Part shown: positions 45,001 to 58,200 of the stretch, piece by piece
Position numbering within the stretch: the stretch's first letter is position 1
How the letters are laid out: each line of letters begins with the position of its first letter
Origin: Lepturacanthus savala
Taxonomy: Eukaryota; Chordata; Actinopteri; Scombriformes; Trichiuridae
Reading direction: 5' to 3'
DNA length: 64,000 nucleotides
Assembly (NCBI GenBank): GCA_030544235.1
Contig: JARUPU010000033.1
Coordinates: 682,001-746,000 of the forward strand
Translations under genes and position numbers: made by a program
Notes under the pieces: generated by a model
What the model saw: the letters and a program-made list of their open reading frames with translations, nothing else
What the model was told of the DNA's origin: nothing
The model's database searches: none

Positions 45001-45111
45001 AATATTGTACTGATTTAGGCCTATATAGCTTTTTGTCTTTTTGGGCTCTTCAGACCGAGAGAATGCATATGGAGCAATAAAAACTTTAAAACACAAACCA
45101 CATGAAAACAA
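41889..45111. repeat. Higher-order block, copy at 50644-53677
   Basis: The order of class a and c monomers in 41889-43457 recurs at 50644-52023 minus one 189-bp monomer. The following part 43746-45111 recurs at 52312-53677 at offset 8566. Diagnostic variants shared by both copies include GAGAATGCCTATGG, CCACAAGAAAAC, GTCTATTTGTGC and AAAAGTGAATAAG. Confidence 0.85.
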
Positions 45112-46000
45112 TAGCTTTTCCAGGTGAATTTCTGATCCAAAACTATACCATTTTACATATAGTAAAAGGTAAATAAGATTTTCTGTAAAAATATTGTACT
45201 GATTAGGCCTACATAGCTTTTGGTCTATTTGTGCTCTTCCGACCGAGAGAATGCATATGGAGCAATAAAAACTTTAAAACACAAACCACATGAAAACAAT
45301 AGCTTTTCCAGGTGAATTTCTGATCCAAAACTGTACCATTTCACATAAAGTTAAAGGTAAATAAGATTTTCTATAAAAATATTGTTCTGATTTAGGCTTA
45401 TATAGCTTTTTGTCTTTTTGTGCTCTTCAGACCGAGAGAATGCATATGGAGCAATAAAAACTTTAAAACACAAACCACATGAAAACAATAGCTTTTCCAG
45501 GTGAATTTCTGATCCAAAACTATACCATTTCACATAAAGTAAAAGTGAATAAGTTTTTCTACAAAAATATTGTACTGATTTAGGCCTATATAACTTTTTG
45601 TCTTTTTGGGCTCTTCAGACCGAGAGAATGCATATGGAGCAATAAAAACTTTAAAACACAAACCACATGAAAACAATAGCTTTTCCAGGTGAATTTCTGA
45701 TCCAAAACTATACCATTTCACATAAAGTAAAAGGTAAATAAGTTTTTCTATAAAAATATTGTACTGATTTAGGCCTATATAGCTTTTTGTCTTTTTGGGC
45801 TCTTCAGACCGAGAGAATGCATATGGAGCAATAAAAAACTTTAAAACACAAACCACATGAAAACAATAGCTTTTCCAGGTGAATTTCTGATCCAAAACTA
45901 TACCATTTCACATAAAGTAAAAGGTAAATAAGTTTTTCTATGAAAATATTGTACTGATTTAGGCCTATATAGCTTTTTGTCTTTTTGGGCTCTTCAGACC

Positions 46001-46660
46001 GAGAGAATGCATATGGAGCAATAAAAACTTTAAAACACAAACCACATGAAAATAAGTTTTTTTGTAAAAATATTGTACTGATTTAGGCCTACATAGCTTT
46101 TGGTCTTTTTGTGCTCTTCCGACCGAGAGAATGCATATGGAGCAATAAAAACTTTAAAACACAAACCACATGAAAACAATAGCTTTTCCAAGTGAATTTC
46201 TGATCCAAAACTATACCATTTCACATAAAGTAAAAGGTAAATAAGTTTTTCTATAAAAATATTGTACTGATTTAGGCCTATATAGCTTTTTGTCTTTTTG
46301 GGCTCTTCAGACCGAGAGAATGCATATGGAGCAATAAAAACTTTAAAACACAAACCACATGAAAACAATAGCTTTTCCAGGTGAATTTCTGATCCAAAAC
46401 TATACCATTTCACATAAAGTAAAAGGTAAATAAGTTTTTCTATGAAAATATTGTACTGATTTAGGCCTATATAGCTTTTTGTCTTTTTGGGCTCTTCAGA
46501 CCGAGAGAATGCATATGGAGCAATAAAAACTTTAAAACACAAACCACATGAAAATAAGTTTTTTTGTAAAAATATTGTACTGATTTAGGCCTACATAGCT
46601 TTTGGTCTTTTTGTGCTCTTCCGACCGAGAGAATGCATATGGAGCAATAAAAACTTTAAA
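46001..46660. repeat. Two 124-bp short monomers with identical 65-bp deletion
   Basis: The distance between successive GAGAGAATGC marks is 124 bp at 46001-46125 and at 46503-46627 instead of 189. Both fuse CACATGAAAA directly to TAAGTTTTTTTG. The two short monomers are 502 bp apart (124 + 189 + 189), so one deletion was amplified as part of a three-monomer block. Confidence 0.9.
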
Positions 46661-49600
46661 ACACAAACCACATTGAAAACAATAGGTTTTCCAAGTGAAT
46701 TTCTGATCCAAAACTATACCATTTCACATAAAGTAAAAGGTAAATAAGTTTTTCTATAAAAATATTGTACTGATTTAGGCCTATATAGCTTTTTGTCTTT
46801 TTGGGGCTCTTCAGACCGAGAGAATGCATATGGAGCAATAAAAACTTTAAAACACAAACCTCATGAAAACAATAGCTTTTCCAGGTGAATTTCTGATCCA
46901 AAACTATACCATTTCACGTAAAGTAAAAGGTAAATAAGTTTTTCTATGAAAATATTGTACTGATTTAGGCCTATATAGCTTTTTGTCTTTTTGGGCTCTT
47001 CAGACCGAGAGAATGCATATGGAGCAATAAAAACTTTAAAACACAAACCACATGAAAACAATAGCTTTTCCAGGTGAATTTCTGATCCAAAACTATACCA
47101 TTTCACATAAAATAAAAGGTAAATAAGTTTTTTTGTAAAAATATTGTACTGATTTAGGCCTATATAGCTTTTTGTCTTTTTGGGCTCTTCAGACTGAGAG
47201 AATGCATATGGAGCAATAAAAACTTTAAAACACAAACCACATGAAAACAATAGCTTTTCCAGGTGAATTTCTGATCCAAAACTATACCATTTCACATAAA
47301 GTAAAAGGTAAATAAGATTTTCTATAAAAATATTGTTCTGATTTAGGCTTACATAGCTTTTTATCTTTTTGTTCTCTTCAGACTGAGAGAATGCATATGG
47401 AGCAATAAAAACTTTAAAACACAAACCACATGAAAACAATAGCTTTTCCAGGTGAATTTCTGATCCAAAACTATACCATTTCACATAAAGTAAAAGGTAA
47501 ATAAGTTTTTCTATAAAAATATTGTACTGATTTAGGCTTACATAGCTTTTTGTCTTTTTGTTCTCTTCAGACCGAGAGAATGCATATGGAGCAATAAAAA
47601 CTTTAAAACACAAACCACATGAAAACAATAGCTTTTCCAGGTGAATTTCTGATCCAAAACTATACCATTTTACATATAGTAAAAGGTAAATAAGATTTTC
47701 TGTAAAAATATTGTACTGATTTAGGCTTACATAGCTTTTTGTCTTTTTGTTCTCTTCAGACCGAGAGAATGCATATGGAGCAATAAAAACTTTAAAACAT
47801 AAACCACATGAAAACAATAGCTTTTCCAGGTGAATTTCTGATCCAAAACTATACCATTTCACATAAAGTAAAAGGTAAATAAGTTTTTCTATGAAAATAT
47901 TGTACTGATTTAGGCCTATATAGCTTTTTGTCTTTTTGGGCTCTTCAGACAGAGAGAATGCATATGGAGCAATAAAAACTTTAAAACACAAACCACATGA
48001 AAACAATAGCTTTTCCAGGTGAATTTCTGATCCAAAACTATACCATTTTACATAAAGTAAAAGGTAAATAAGTTTTTCTATAAAAATATTGTACTGATTT
48101 AGGCCTATATAGCTTTTTGTCTTTTTGGGCTCTTCAGACCGAGAGAATGCATATGGAGCAATAAAAACTTTAAAACACAAACCACATGAAAACAATAGCT
48201 TTTCCAGGTAAATTTCTGATCCAAAACTATACCATTTCACATAAAGTAAAAGGTAAATAAGTTTTTCTATGAAAATATTGTACTGATTTAGGCCTATATA
48301 GCTTTTTGTCTTTTTGGGCTCTTCAGACCGAGAGAATGCATATGGAGCAATAAAAACTTTAAAACACAAACCACATGAAAACAATAGCTTTTCCAGGTGA
48401 ATTTCTGATCCAAAACTATACCATTTCATATAAAGTAAAAGGTAAATGAGTTTTTCTATAAAAATATTGTACTGATTTAGGCCTATATAGCTTTTTGTCT
48501 TTTTGGGCTCTTCAGACCGAGAGAATGCATATGGAGCAATAAAAACTTTAAAACACAAACCACATGAAAACAATAGCTTTTCCAGGTGAATTTCTGATCC
48601 AAAACTATACCATTTCACATAAAGTAAAATTTAAATAAGTTTTTCTATGAAAATATTGTACTGATTTAGGCCTATATAGCTTTTTGTCTTTTTGGGCTCT
48701 TCAGACCGAGAGAATGAATATGGAGCAATAAAAACTTTAAAACACAAACCACATGAAAACAATAGCTTTTCCAGGTGAATTTCTGATCCAAAACTATACC
48801 ATTTTACATATAGTAAAAGGTAAATAAGATTTTCTGTAAAAATATTGTACTGATTTAGGCCTACATAGCTTTTGGTCTTTTTGTGCTCTTCCGACCGAGA
48901 GAATGCATATGGAGCAATAAAAACTTTAAAAGACAAACCACATGAAAACAATAGCTTTTCCAGGAGAATTTCTGATCCAAAACTATACCATTTCACATAA
49001 AGTAAAAGGTAAATAAGTTTTTCTATAAAAATATTGTACTGATTTAGGCCTATAATAGCTTTTTGTCTTTTTGGGCTCTTCAGACCGAGAGAATGCATAT
49101 GGAGCAATAAAAACTTTAAAACACAAACCACATGAAAACAATAGCTTTTCCAGGTGAATTTCTGATCCAAAACTATACAATTTTACATAAAGTAAAAGGT
49201 AAATAAGTTTTTCTATGAAAATATTGTACTGATTTAGGCCTATATAGCTTTTTGTCTTTTTGGGCTCTTCAGACCGAGAGAATGCATATGGAGCAATAAA
49301 AACTTTAAAATACAAACCACATGAAAACAATAGCTTTTCCAGGTGAATTTCTGATCCAAAACTATACCATTTCACATAAAGTAAAAGGTAAATAAGTTTT
49401 TCTATGAAAATATTGTACTGATTTAGGCCTATATAGCTTTTTGTCTTTTTGGGCTCTTCAGACCGAGAGAATGCATATGGAGCAATAAAAACTTTAAAAC
49501 ACAAACCACATGAAAACAATAGCTTTTCCAGGTGAATTTCTGATCCAAAACTATACCATTTCACATAAAATAAAAGGTAAATAAGTTTTTTTGTAAAAAT

Positions 49601-52600
49601 ATTGTACTGATTTAGGCCTACATAGCTTTTGGTCTTTTTGTGCTCTTCCGACCGAGAGAATGCATATGGAGCAATAAAAACTTTAAAACACAAACCACAT
49701 TGAAAACAATAGCTTTTCCAAGTGAATTTCTGATCCAAAACTATACCATTTCACATAAAGTAAAAGGTAAATAAGTTTTTCTATGAAAATATTGTACTGA
49801 TTTAGGCCTATATAGCTTTTTGTCTTTTTGGGCTCTTCAGACCGAGAGAATGCATATGGAGCAATAAAAACTTTAAAACACAAACCACATGAAAACAATA
49901 GCTTTTCCAGGTGAATTTCTGATCCAAAACTATACCATTTTACATAAAGTAAAAGGTAAATAAGTTTTTCTATGAAAATATTGTACTGATTTAGGCCTAT
50001 ATAGCTTTTTGTCTTTTTGGGCTCTTCAGACCGAGAGAATGCATATGGAGCAATAAAAACTTTAAAATACAAACCACATGAAAACAATAGCTTTTCCAGG
50101 TGAATTTCTGATCCAAAACTATACCATTTCACATAAAGTAAAAGGTAAATAAGTTTTTCTATGAAAATATTGTACTGATTTAGGCCTATATAGCTTTTTG
50201 TCTTTTTGGGCTCTTCAGACCGAGAGAATGCATATGGAGCAATAAAAACTTTAAAACACAAACCACATGAAAACAATAGCTTTTCCAGGTGAATTTCTGA
50301 TCCAAAACTATACCATTTCACATAAAATAAAAGGTAAATAAGTTTTTTTGTAAAAATATTGTACTGATTTAGGCCTACATAGCTTTTGGTCTTTTTGTGC
50401 TCTTCCGACCGAGAGAATGCATATGGAGCAATAAAAACTTTAAAACACAAACCACATTGAAAACAATAGCTTTTCCAAGTGAATTTCTGATCCAAAACTA
50501 TACCATTTCACATAAAGTAAAAGGTAAATAAGTTTTTCTATAAAAATATTGTACTGATTTAGGCCTATATAGCTTTTTGTCTTTTTGGGCTCTTCAGACC
50601 GAGAGAATGCATATGGAGCAATAAAAACTTTAAAACACAAACCTCATGAAAACAATAGCTTTTCCAGGTGAATTTCTGATCCAAAACTATACCATTTCAC
50701 GTAAAGTAAAAGGTAAATAAGTTTTTCTATGAAAATATTGTACTGATTTAGGCCTATATAGCTTTTTGTCTTTTTGGGCTCTTCAGACCGAGAGAATGCA
50801 TATGGAGCAATAAAAACTTTAAAACACAAACCACATGAAAACAATAGCTTTTCCAGGTGAATTTCTGATCCAAAACTATACCATTTCACATAAAATAAAA
50901 GGTAAATAAGTTTTTTTGTAAAAATATTGTACTGATTTAGGCCTATATAGCTTTTTGTCTTTTTGGGCTCTTCAGACTGAGAGAATGCATATGGAGCAAT
51001 AAAAACTTTAAAACACAAACCACATGAAAACAATAGCTTTTCCAGGTGAATTTCTGATCCAAAACTATACCATTTCACATAAAGTAAAAGGTAAATAAGA
51101 TTTTCTATAAAAATATTGTTCTGATTTAGGCTTACATAGCTTTTTGTCTTTTTGTTCTCTTCAGACTGAGAGAATGCATATGGAGCAATAAAAACTTTAA
51201 AACACAAACCACATGAAAACAATAGCTTTTCCAGGTGAATTTCTGATCCAAAACTATACCATTTCACATAAAGTAAAAGGTAAATAAGTTTTTCTATAAA
51301 AATATTGTACTGATTTAGGCTTACATAGCTTTTTGTCTTTTTGTTCTCTTCAGACCGAGAGAATGCATATGGAGCAATAAAAACTTTAAAACACAAACCA
51401 CATGAAAACAATAGCTTTTCCAGGTGAATTTCTGATCCAAAACTATACCATTTTACATATAGTAAAAGGTAAATAAGATTTTCTGTAAAAATATTGTACT
51501 GATTTAGGCTTACATAGCTTTTTGTCTTTTTGTTCTCTTCAGACCGAGAGAATGCATATGGAGCAATAAAAACTTTAAAACATAAACCACATGAAAACAA
51601 TAGCTTTTCCAGGTGAATTTCTGATCCAAAACTATACCATTTCACATAAAGTAAAAGGTAAATGAGATTTTCTATAAAAATATTGTTCTGATTTAGGCTT
51701 ACATAGCTTTTTGTCTTTTTGTTCTCTTCAGACCGAGAAAATGCATATGGAGCAATAAAAACTTTAAAACACAAACCACATGAAAACAATAGCTTTTCCA
51801 GGTGAATTTCTGATCCAAAACTATACCATTTCACATAAAATAAAAGGTAAATAAGTTTTTTTGTAAAAATATTGTACTGATTTAGGCCTATATAGCTTTT
51901 TGTCTTTTTGGGCTCTTCAGACCGAGAGAATGCATATGGAGCAATAAAAACTTTAAAACACAAACCACATGAAAACAATAGCTTTTCAAGGTGAATTTCT
52001 GATCCAAAACTATACCATTTCACATAAAGTAAAAGGTAAATAAGTTTTTCTATAAAAATATTGTACTGATTTAGGCCTATATAGCTTTTTGTCTTTTTGG
52101 GCTCTTCAGACCGAGAGAATGCCTATGGAGCAATAAAAACTTTAAAACACAAACCACATGAAAACAATAGCTTTTCCAGGTGAATTTCTGATCCAAAACT
52201 ATACCATTTCACATAAAGTAAAAGGTAAATAAGTTTTTCTATGAAAATATTGTACTGATTTAGGCCTATATAGCTTTTTGTCTTTTTGGGCTCTTCAGAC
52301 CGAGAGAATGCCTATGGAGCAATAAAAACTTTAAAACACAAACCACAAGAAAACAATAGCTTTTCCAGGTGAATTTCTGATCCAAAACTATACCATTTCA
52401 CATAAAGTAAAAGGTAAATAAGTTTTTCTATGAAAATATTGTACTGATTTAGGCCTATATAGCTTTTTGTCTTTTTGGGCTCTTCAGACCGAGAGAATGC
52501 ATATGGAGCAATAAAAACTTTAAAACACAAACCACATGAAAACAATAGCTTTTCCAGGTGAATTTCTGATCCAAAACTATACCATTTCACATAAAGTAAA

Positions 52601-55242
52601 AGGTAAATAAGTTTTTCTATAAAAATATTGTACTGATTTAGGCCTATATAGCTTTTTGTCTTTTTGGGCTCTTCAGACCGAGAGAATGCATATGGAGCAA
52701 TAAAAACTTTAAAACACAAACCACATGAAAACAATAGCTTTTCCAGGTGAATTTCTGATCCAAAACTATACCATTTTACATATAGTAAAAGGTAAATAAG
52801 ATTTTCTGTAAAAATATTGTACTGATTAGGCCTACATAGCTTTTGGTCTATTTGTGCTCTTCCGACCGAGAGAATGCATATGGAGCAATAAAAACTTTAA
52901 AACACAAACCACATGAAAACAATAGCTTTTCCAGGTGAATTTCTGATCCAAAACTGTACCATTTCACATAAAGTTAAAGGTAAATAAGATTTTCTATAAA
53001 AATATTGTTCTGATTTAGGCTTATATAGCTTTTTGTCTTTTTGTGCTCTTCAGACCGAGAGAATGCATATGGAGCAATAAAAACTTTAAAACACAAACCA
53101 CATGAAAACAATAGCTTTTCCAGGTGAATTTCTGATCCAAAACTATACCATTTCACATAAAGTAAAAGTGAATAAGTTTTTCTACAAAAATATTGTACTG
53201 ATTTAGGCCTATATAACTTTTTGTCTTTTTGGGCTCTTCAGACCGAGAGAATGCATATGGAGCAATAAAAACTTTAAAACACAAACCACATGAAAACAAT
53301 AGCTTTTCCAGGTGAATTTCTGATCCAAAACTATACCATTTCACATAAAGTAAAAGGTAAATAAGTTTTTCTATAAAAATATTGTACTGATTTAGGCCTA
53401 TATAGCTTTTTGTCTTTTTGGGCTCTTCAGACCGAGAGAATGCATATGGAGCAATAAAAACTTTAAAACACAAACCACAAGAAAACAATAGCTTTTCCAG
53501 GTGAATTTCTGATCCAAAACTATACCATTTCACATAAAGTAAAAGGTAAATAAGTTTTTCTATAAAAATATTGTACTGATTTAGGCCTATATAGCTTTTT
53601 GTCTTTTTGGGCTCTTCAGACCGAGAGAATGCATATGGAGCAATAAAAACTTTAAAACACAAACCACATGAAAACAATAGCTTTTCCAGGTGAATTTCTG
53701 ATCCAAAACTATACCATTTTACATATAGTAAAAGGTAAATAAGATTTTCTGTAAAAATATTGTACTGATTAGGCCTACATAGCTTTTGGTCTATTTGTGC
53801 TCTTCCGACCGAGAGAATGCATATGGAGCAATAAAAACTTTAAAACACAAACCACATGAAAACAATAGCTTTTCCAGGTGAATTTCTGATCCAAAACTGT
53901 ACCATTTCACATAAAGTTAAAGGTAAATAAGATTTTCTATAAAAATATTGTTCTGATTTAGGCTTATATAGCTTTTTGTCTTTTTGTGCTCTTCAGACCG
54001 AGAGAATGCATATGGAGCAATAAAAACTTTAAAACACAAACCACATGAAAACAATAGCTTTTCCAGGTGAATTTCTGATCCAAAACTATACCATTTTACA
54101 TATAGTAAAAGGTAAATAAGATTTTCTGTAAAAATATTGTACTGATTTAGGCCTACATAGCTTTTGGTCTTTTTGTGCTCTTCCGACCGAGAGAATGCAT
54201 ATGGAGCAATAAAAACTTTAAAAGACAAACCACATGAAAACAATAGCTTTTCCAGGTGAATTTCTGATCCAAAACTATACCATTTCACATAAAGTAAAAG
54301 GTAAATAAGTTTTTCTATAAAAATATTGTACTGATTTAGGCCTATAATAGCTTTTTGTCTTTTTGGGCTCTTCAGACCGAGAGAATGCATATGGAGCAAT
54401 AAAAACTTTAAAACACAAACCACATGAAAACAATAGCTTTTCCAGGTGAATTTCTGATCCAAAACTATACCATTTTACATAAAGTAAAAGGTAAATATGT
54501 TTTTCTATAAAAATATTGTACTGATTTAGGCCTATATAGCTTTTTGTCTTTTTGTGCTCTTCAGACCGAGAGAATGCATATGGAGCAATAAAAACTTTAA
54601 AATACAAACCACATGAAAACAATAGCTTTTCCAGGTGAATTTCTGATCCAAAACTATACCATTTCACATAAAATAAAAGGTAAATAAGTTTTTTTGTAAA
54701 AATATTGTACTGATTTAGGCCTACATAGCTTTTGGTCTTTTTGTGCTCTTCCGACCAAGAGAATGCATATGGAGCAATAAAAACTTTAAAACACAAACCA
54801 CATTGAAAACAATAGCTTTTCCAAGTGAATTTCTGATCCAAAACTATACCATTTCACATAAAATAAAAGGTAAATAAGTTTTTTTGTAAAAATATTGTAC
54901 TGATTTAGGCCTACATAGCTTTTGGTCTTTTTGTGCTCTTCCGACCAAGAGAATGCATATGGAGCAATAAAAACTTTAAAACACAAACCACATTGAAAAC
55001 AATAGCTTTTCCAAGTGAATTTCTGATCCAAAACTATACCATTTCACATAAAGTAAAAGGTAAATAAGTTTTTCTATAAAAATATTGTACTGATTTAGGC
55101 CTATATAGCTTTTTGTCTTTTTGGGCTCTTCAGACCGAGAGAATGCATATGGAGCAATAAAAACTTTAAAACACAAACCACATGAAAACAATAGCTTTTC
55201 CAGGTGAATTTCTGATCCAAAACTGTACCATTTCACATAAAG

Positions 55243-58200
55243 TTAAAGGTAAATAAGATTTTCTATAAAAATATTGTTCTGATTTAGGCTTATATAGCTT
55301 TTTGTCTTTTTGTGCTCTTCAGACCGAGAGAATGCATATGGAGCAATAAAAACTTTAAAACACAAACCACATGAAAACAATAGCTTTTCCAGGTGAATTT
55401 CTGATCCAAAACTATACCATTTTACATATAGTAAAAGGTAAATAAGATTTTCTGTAAAAATATTGTACTGATTTAGGCCTACATAGCTTTTGGTCTTTTT
55501 GTGCTCTTCCGACCGAGAGAATGCATATGGAGCAATAAAAACTTTAAAAGACAAACCACATGAAAACAATAGCCTTTCCAGGTGAATTTCTGATCCAAAA
55601 CTATACCATTTCACATAAAGTAAAAGGTAAATAAGTTTTTCTATAAAAATATTGTACTGATTTAGGCCTATAATAGCTTTTTGTCTTTTTGGGCTCTTCA
55701 GACCGAGAGAATGCATATGGAGCAATAAAAACTTTAAAAGACAAACCACATGAAAACAATAGCTTTTCCAGGTGAATTTCTGATCCAAAACTATACCATT
55801 TCACATAAAGTAAAAGGTAAATAAGTTTTTCTATAAAAATATTGTACTGATTTAGGCCTATAATAGCTTTTTGTCTTTTTGGGCTCTTCAGACCGAGAGA
55901 ATGCATATGGAGCAATAAAAACTTTAAAACACAAACCACATGAAAACAATAGCTTTTCCAGGTGAATTTCTGATCCAAAACTATACCATTTTACATAAAG
56001 TAAAAGGTAAATAAGTTTTTCTATAAAAATATTGTACTGATTTAGGCCTATATAGCTTTTTGTCTTTTTGTGCTCTTCAGACCGAGAGAATGCATATGGA
56101 GCAATAAAAACTTTAAAATACAAACCACATGAAAACAATAGCTTTTTCAGGTGAATTTCTGATCCAAAACTATACCATTTCACATAAAGTAAAAGGTAAA
56201 TAAGTTTTTCTATGAAAATATTGTACTGATTTAGGCCTATATAGCTTTTTGTCTTTTTGGGCTCTTCAGACCGAGAGAATGCATATGGAGCAATAAAAAC
56301 TTTAAAACACAAACCACATGAAAACAATAGCTTTTCCAGGTGAATTTCTGATCCAAAACTATACCATTTCACATAAAATAAAAGGTAAATAAGTTTTTTT
56401 GTAAAAATATTGTACTGATTTAGGCCTACATAGCTTTTGGTCTTTTTGTGCTCTTCCGACCAAGAGAATGCATATGGAGCAATAAAAACTTTAAAACACA
56501 AACCACATTGAAAACAATAGCTTTTCCAAGTGAATTTCTGATCCAAAACTATACCATTTCACATAAAGTAAAAGGTAAATAAGTTTTTCTATAAAAATAT
56601 TGTACTGATTTAGGCCTATATAGCTTTTTGTCTTTTTGGGCTCTTCCGACCAAGAGAATGCATATGGAGCAATAAAAACTTTAAAACACAAACCACATTG
56701 AAAACAATAGCTTTTCCAAGTGAATTTCTGATCCAAAACTATACCATTTCACATAAAGTAAAAGGTAAATAAGTTTTTCTATAAAAATATTGTACTGATT
56801 TAGGCCTATATAGCTTTTTGTCTTTTTGGGCTCTTCAGACCGAGAGAATGCATATGGAGCAATAAAAACTTTAAAACACAAACCTCATGAAAACAATAGC
56901 TTTTCCAGGTGAATTTCTGATCCAAAACTATACCATTTCACATAAAGTAAAAGGTAAATAAGTTTTTCTATGAAAATATTGTACTGATTTAGGCCTATAT
57001 AGCTTTTTGTCTTTTTGGGCTCTTCAGACCGAGAGAATGCATATGGAGCAATAAAAACTTTAAAACACAAACCACATGAAAACAATAGCTTTTCCAGGTG
57101 AATTTCTGATCCAAAACTATACCATTTCACATAAAATAAAAGGTAAATAAGTTTTTTTGTAAAAATATTGTACTGATTTAGGCCTATATAGCTTTTTGTC
57201 TTTTTGGGCTCTTCAGACCGAGAGAATGCATATGGAGCAATAAAAACTTTAAAACACAAACCACATGAAAACAATAGCTTTTCCAGGTGAATTTCTGATC
57301 CAAAACTATACCATTTCACATAAAGTAAAAGGTAAATAAGTTTTTCTATAAAAATATTGTACTGATTTAGGCCTATAATAGCTTTTTGTCTTTTTGGGCT
57401 CTTCAGACCGAGAGAATGCATATGGAGCAATAAAAACTTTAAAACACAAACCACATGAAAACAATAGCTTTTCCAGGTGAATTTCTGATCCAAAACTATA
57501 CCATTTTACATAAAGTAAAAGGTAAATAAGTTTTTCTATAAAAATATTGTACTGATTTAGGCCTATATAGCTTTTTGTCTTTTTGGGCTCTTCAGACCGA
57601 GAGAATGCCTATGGAGCAATAAAAACTTTAAAACACAAACCACATGAAAACAATAGCTTTTCCAGGTGAATTTCTGATCCAAAACTATACCATTTCACAT
57701 AAAGTAAAAGGTAAATAAGTTTTTCTATGAAAATATTGTACTGATTTAGGCCTATATAGCTTTTTGTCTTTTTGGGCTCTTCAGACCGAGAGAATGCATA
57801 TGGAGCAATAAAAACTTTAAAACACAAACCTCATGAAAACAATAGCTTTTCCAGGTGAATTTCTGATCCAAAACTATACCATTTCACATAAAGTAATAGG
57901 TAAATAAGTTTTTCTATGAAAATATTGTACTGATTTAGGCCTATATAGCTTTTTGTCTTTTTGGGCTCTTCAGACCGAGAGAATGCATATGGAGCAATAA
58001 AAACTTTAAAACACAAACCACATGAAAACAATAGCTTTTCCAGGTGAATTTCTGATCCAAAACTATACCATTTCACATAAAATAAAAGGTAAATAAGTTT
58101 TTTTGTAAAAATATTGTACTGATTTAGGCCTATATAGCTTTTTGTCTTTTTGGGCTCTTCAGACCGAGAGAATGCATATGGAGCAATAAAAACTTTAAAA

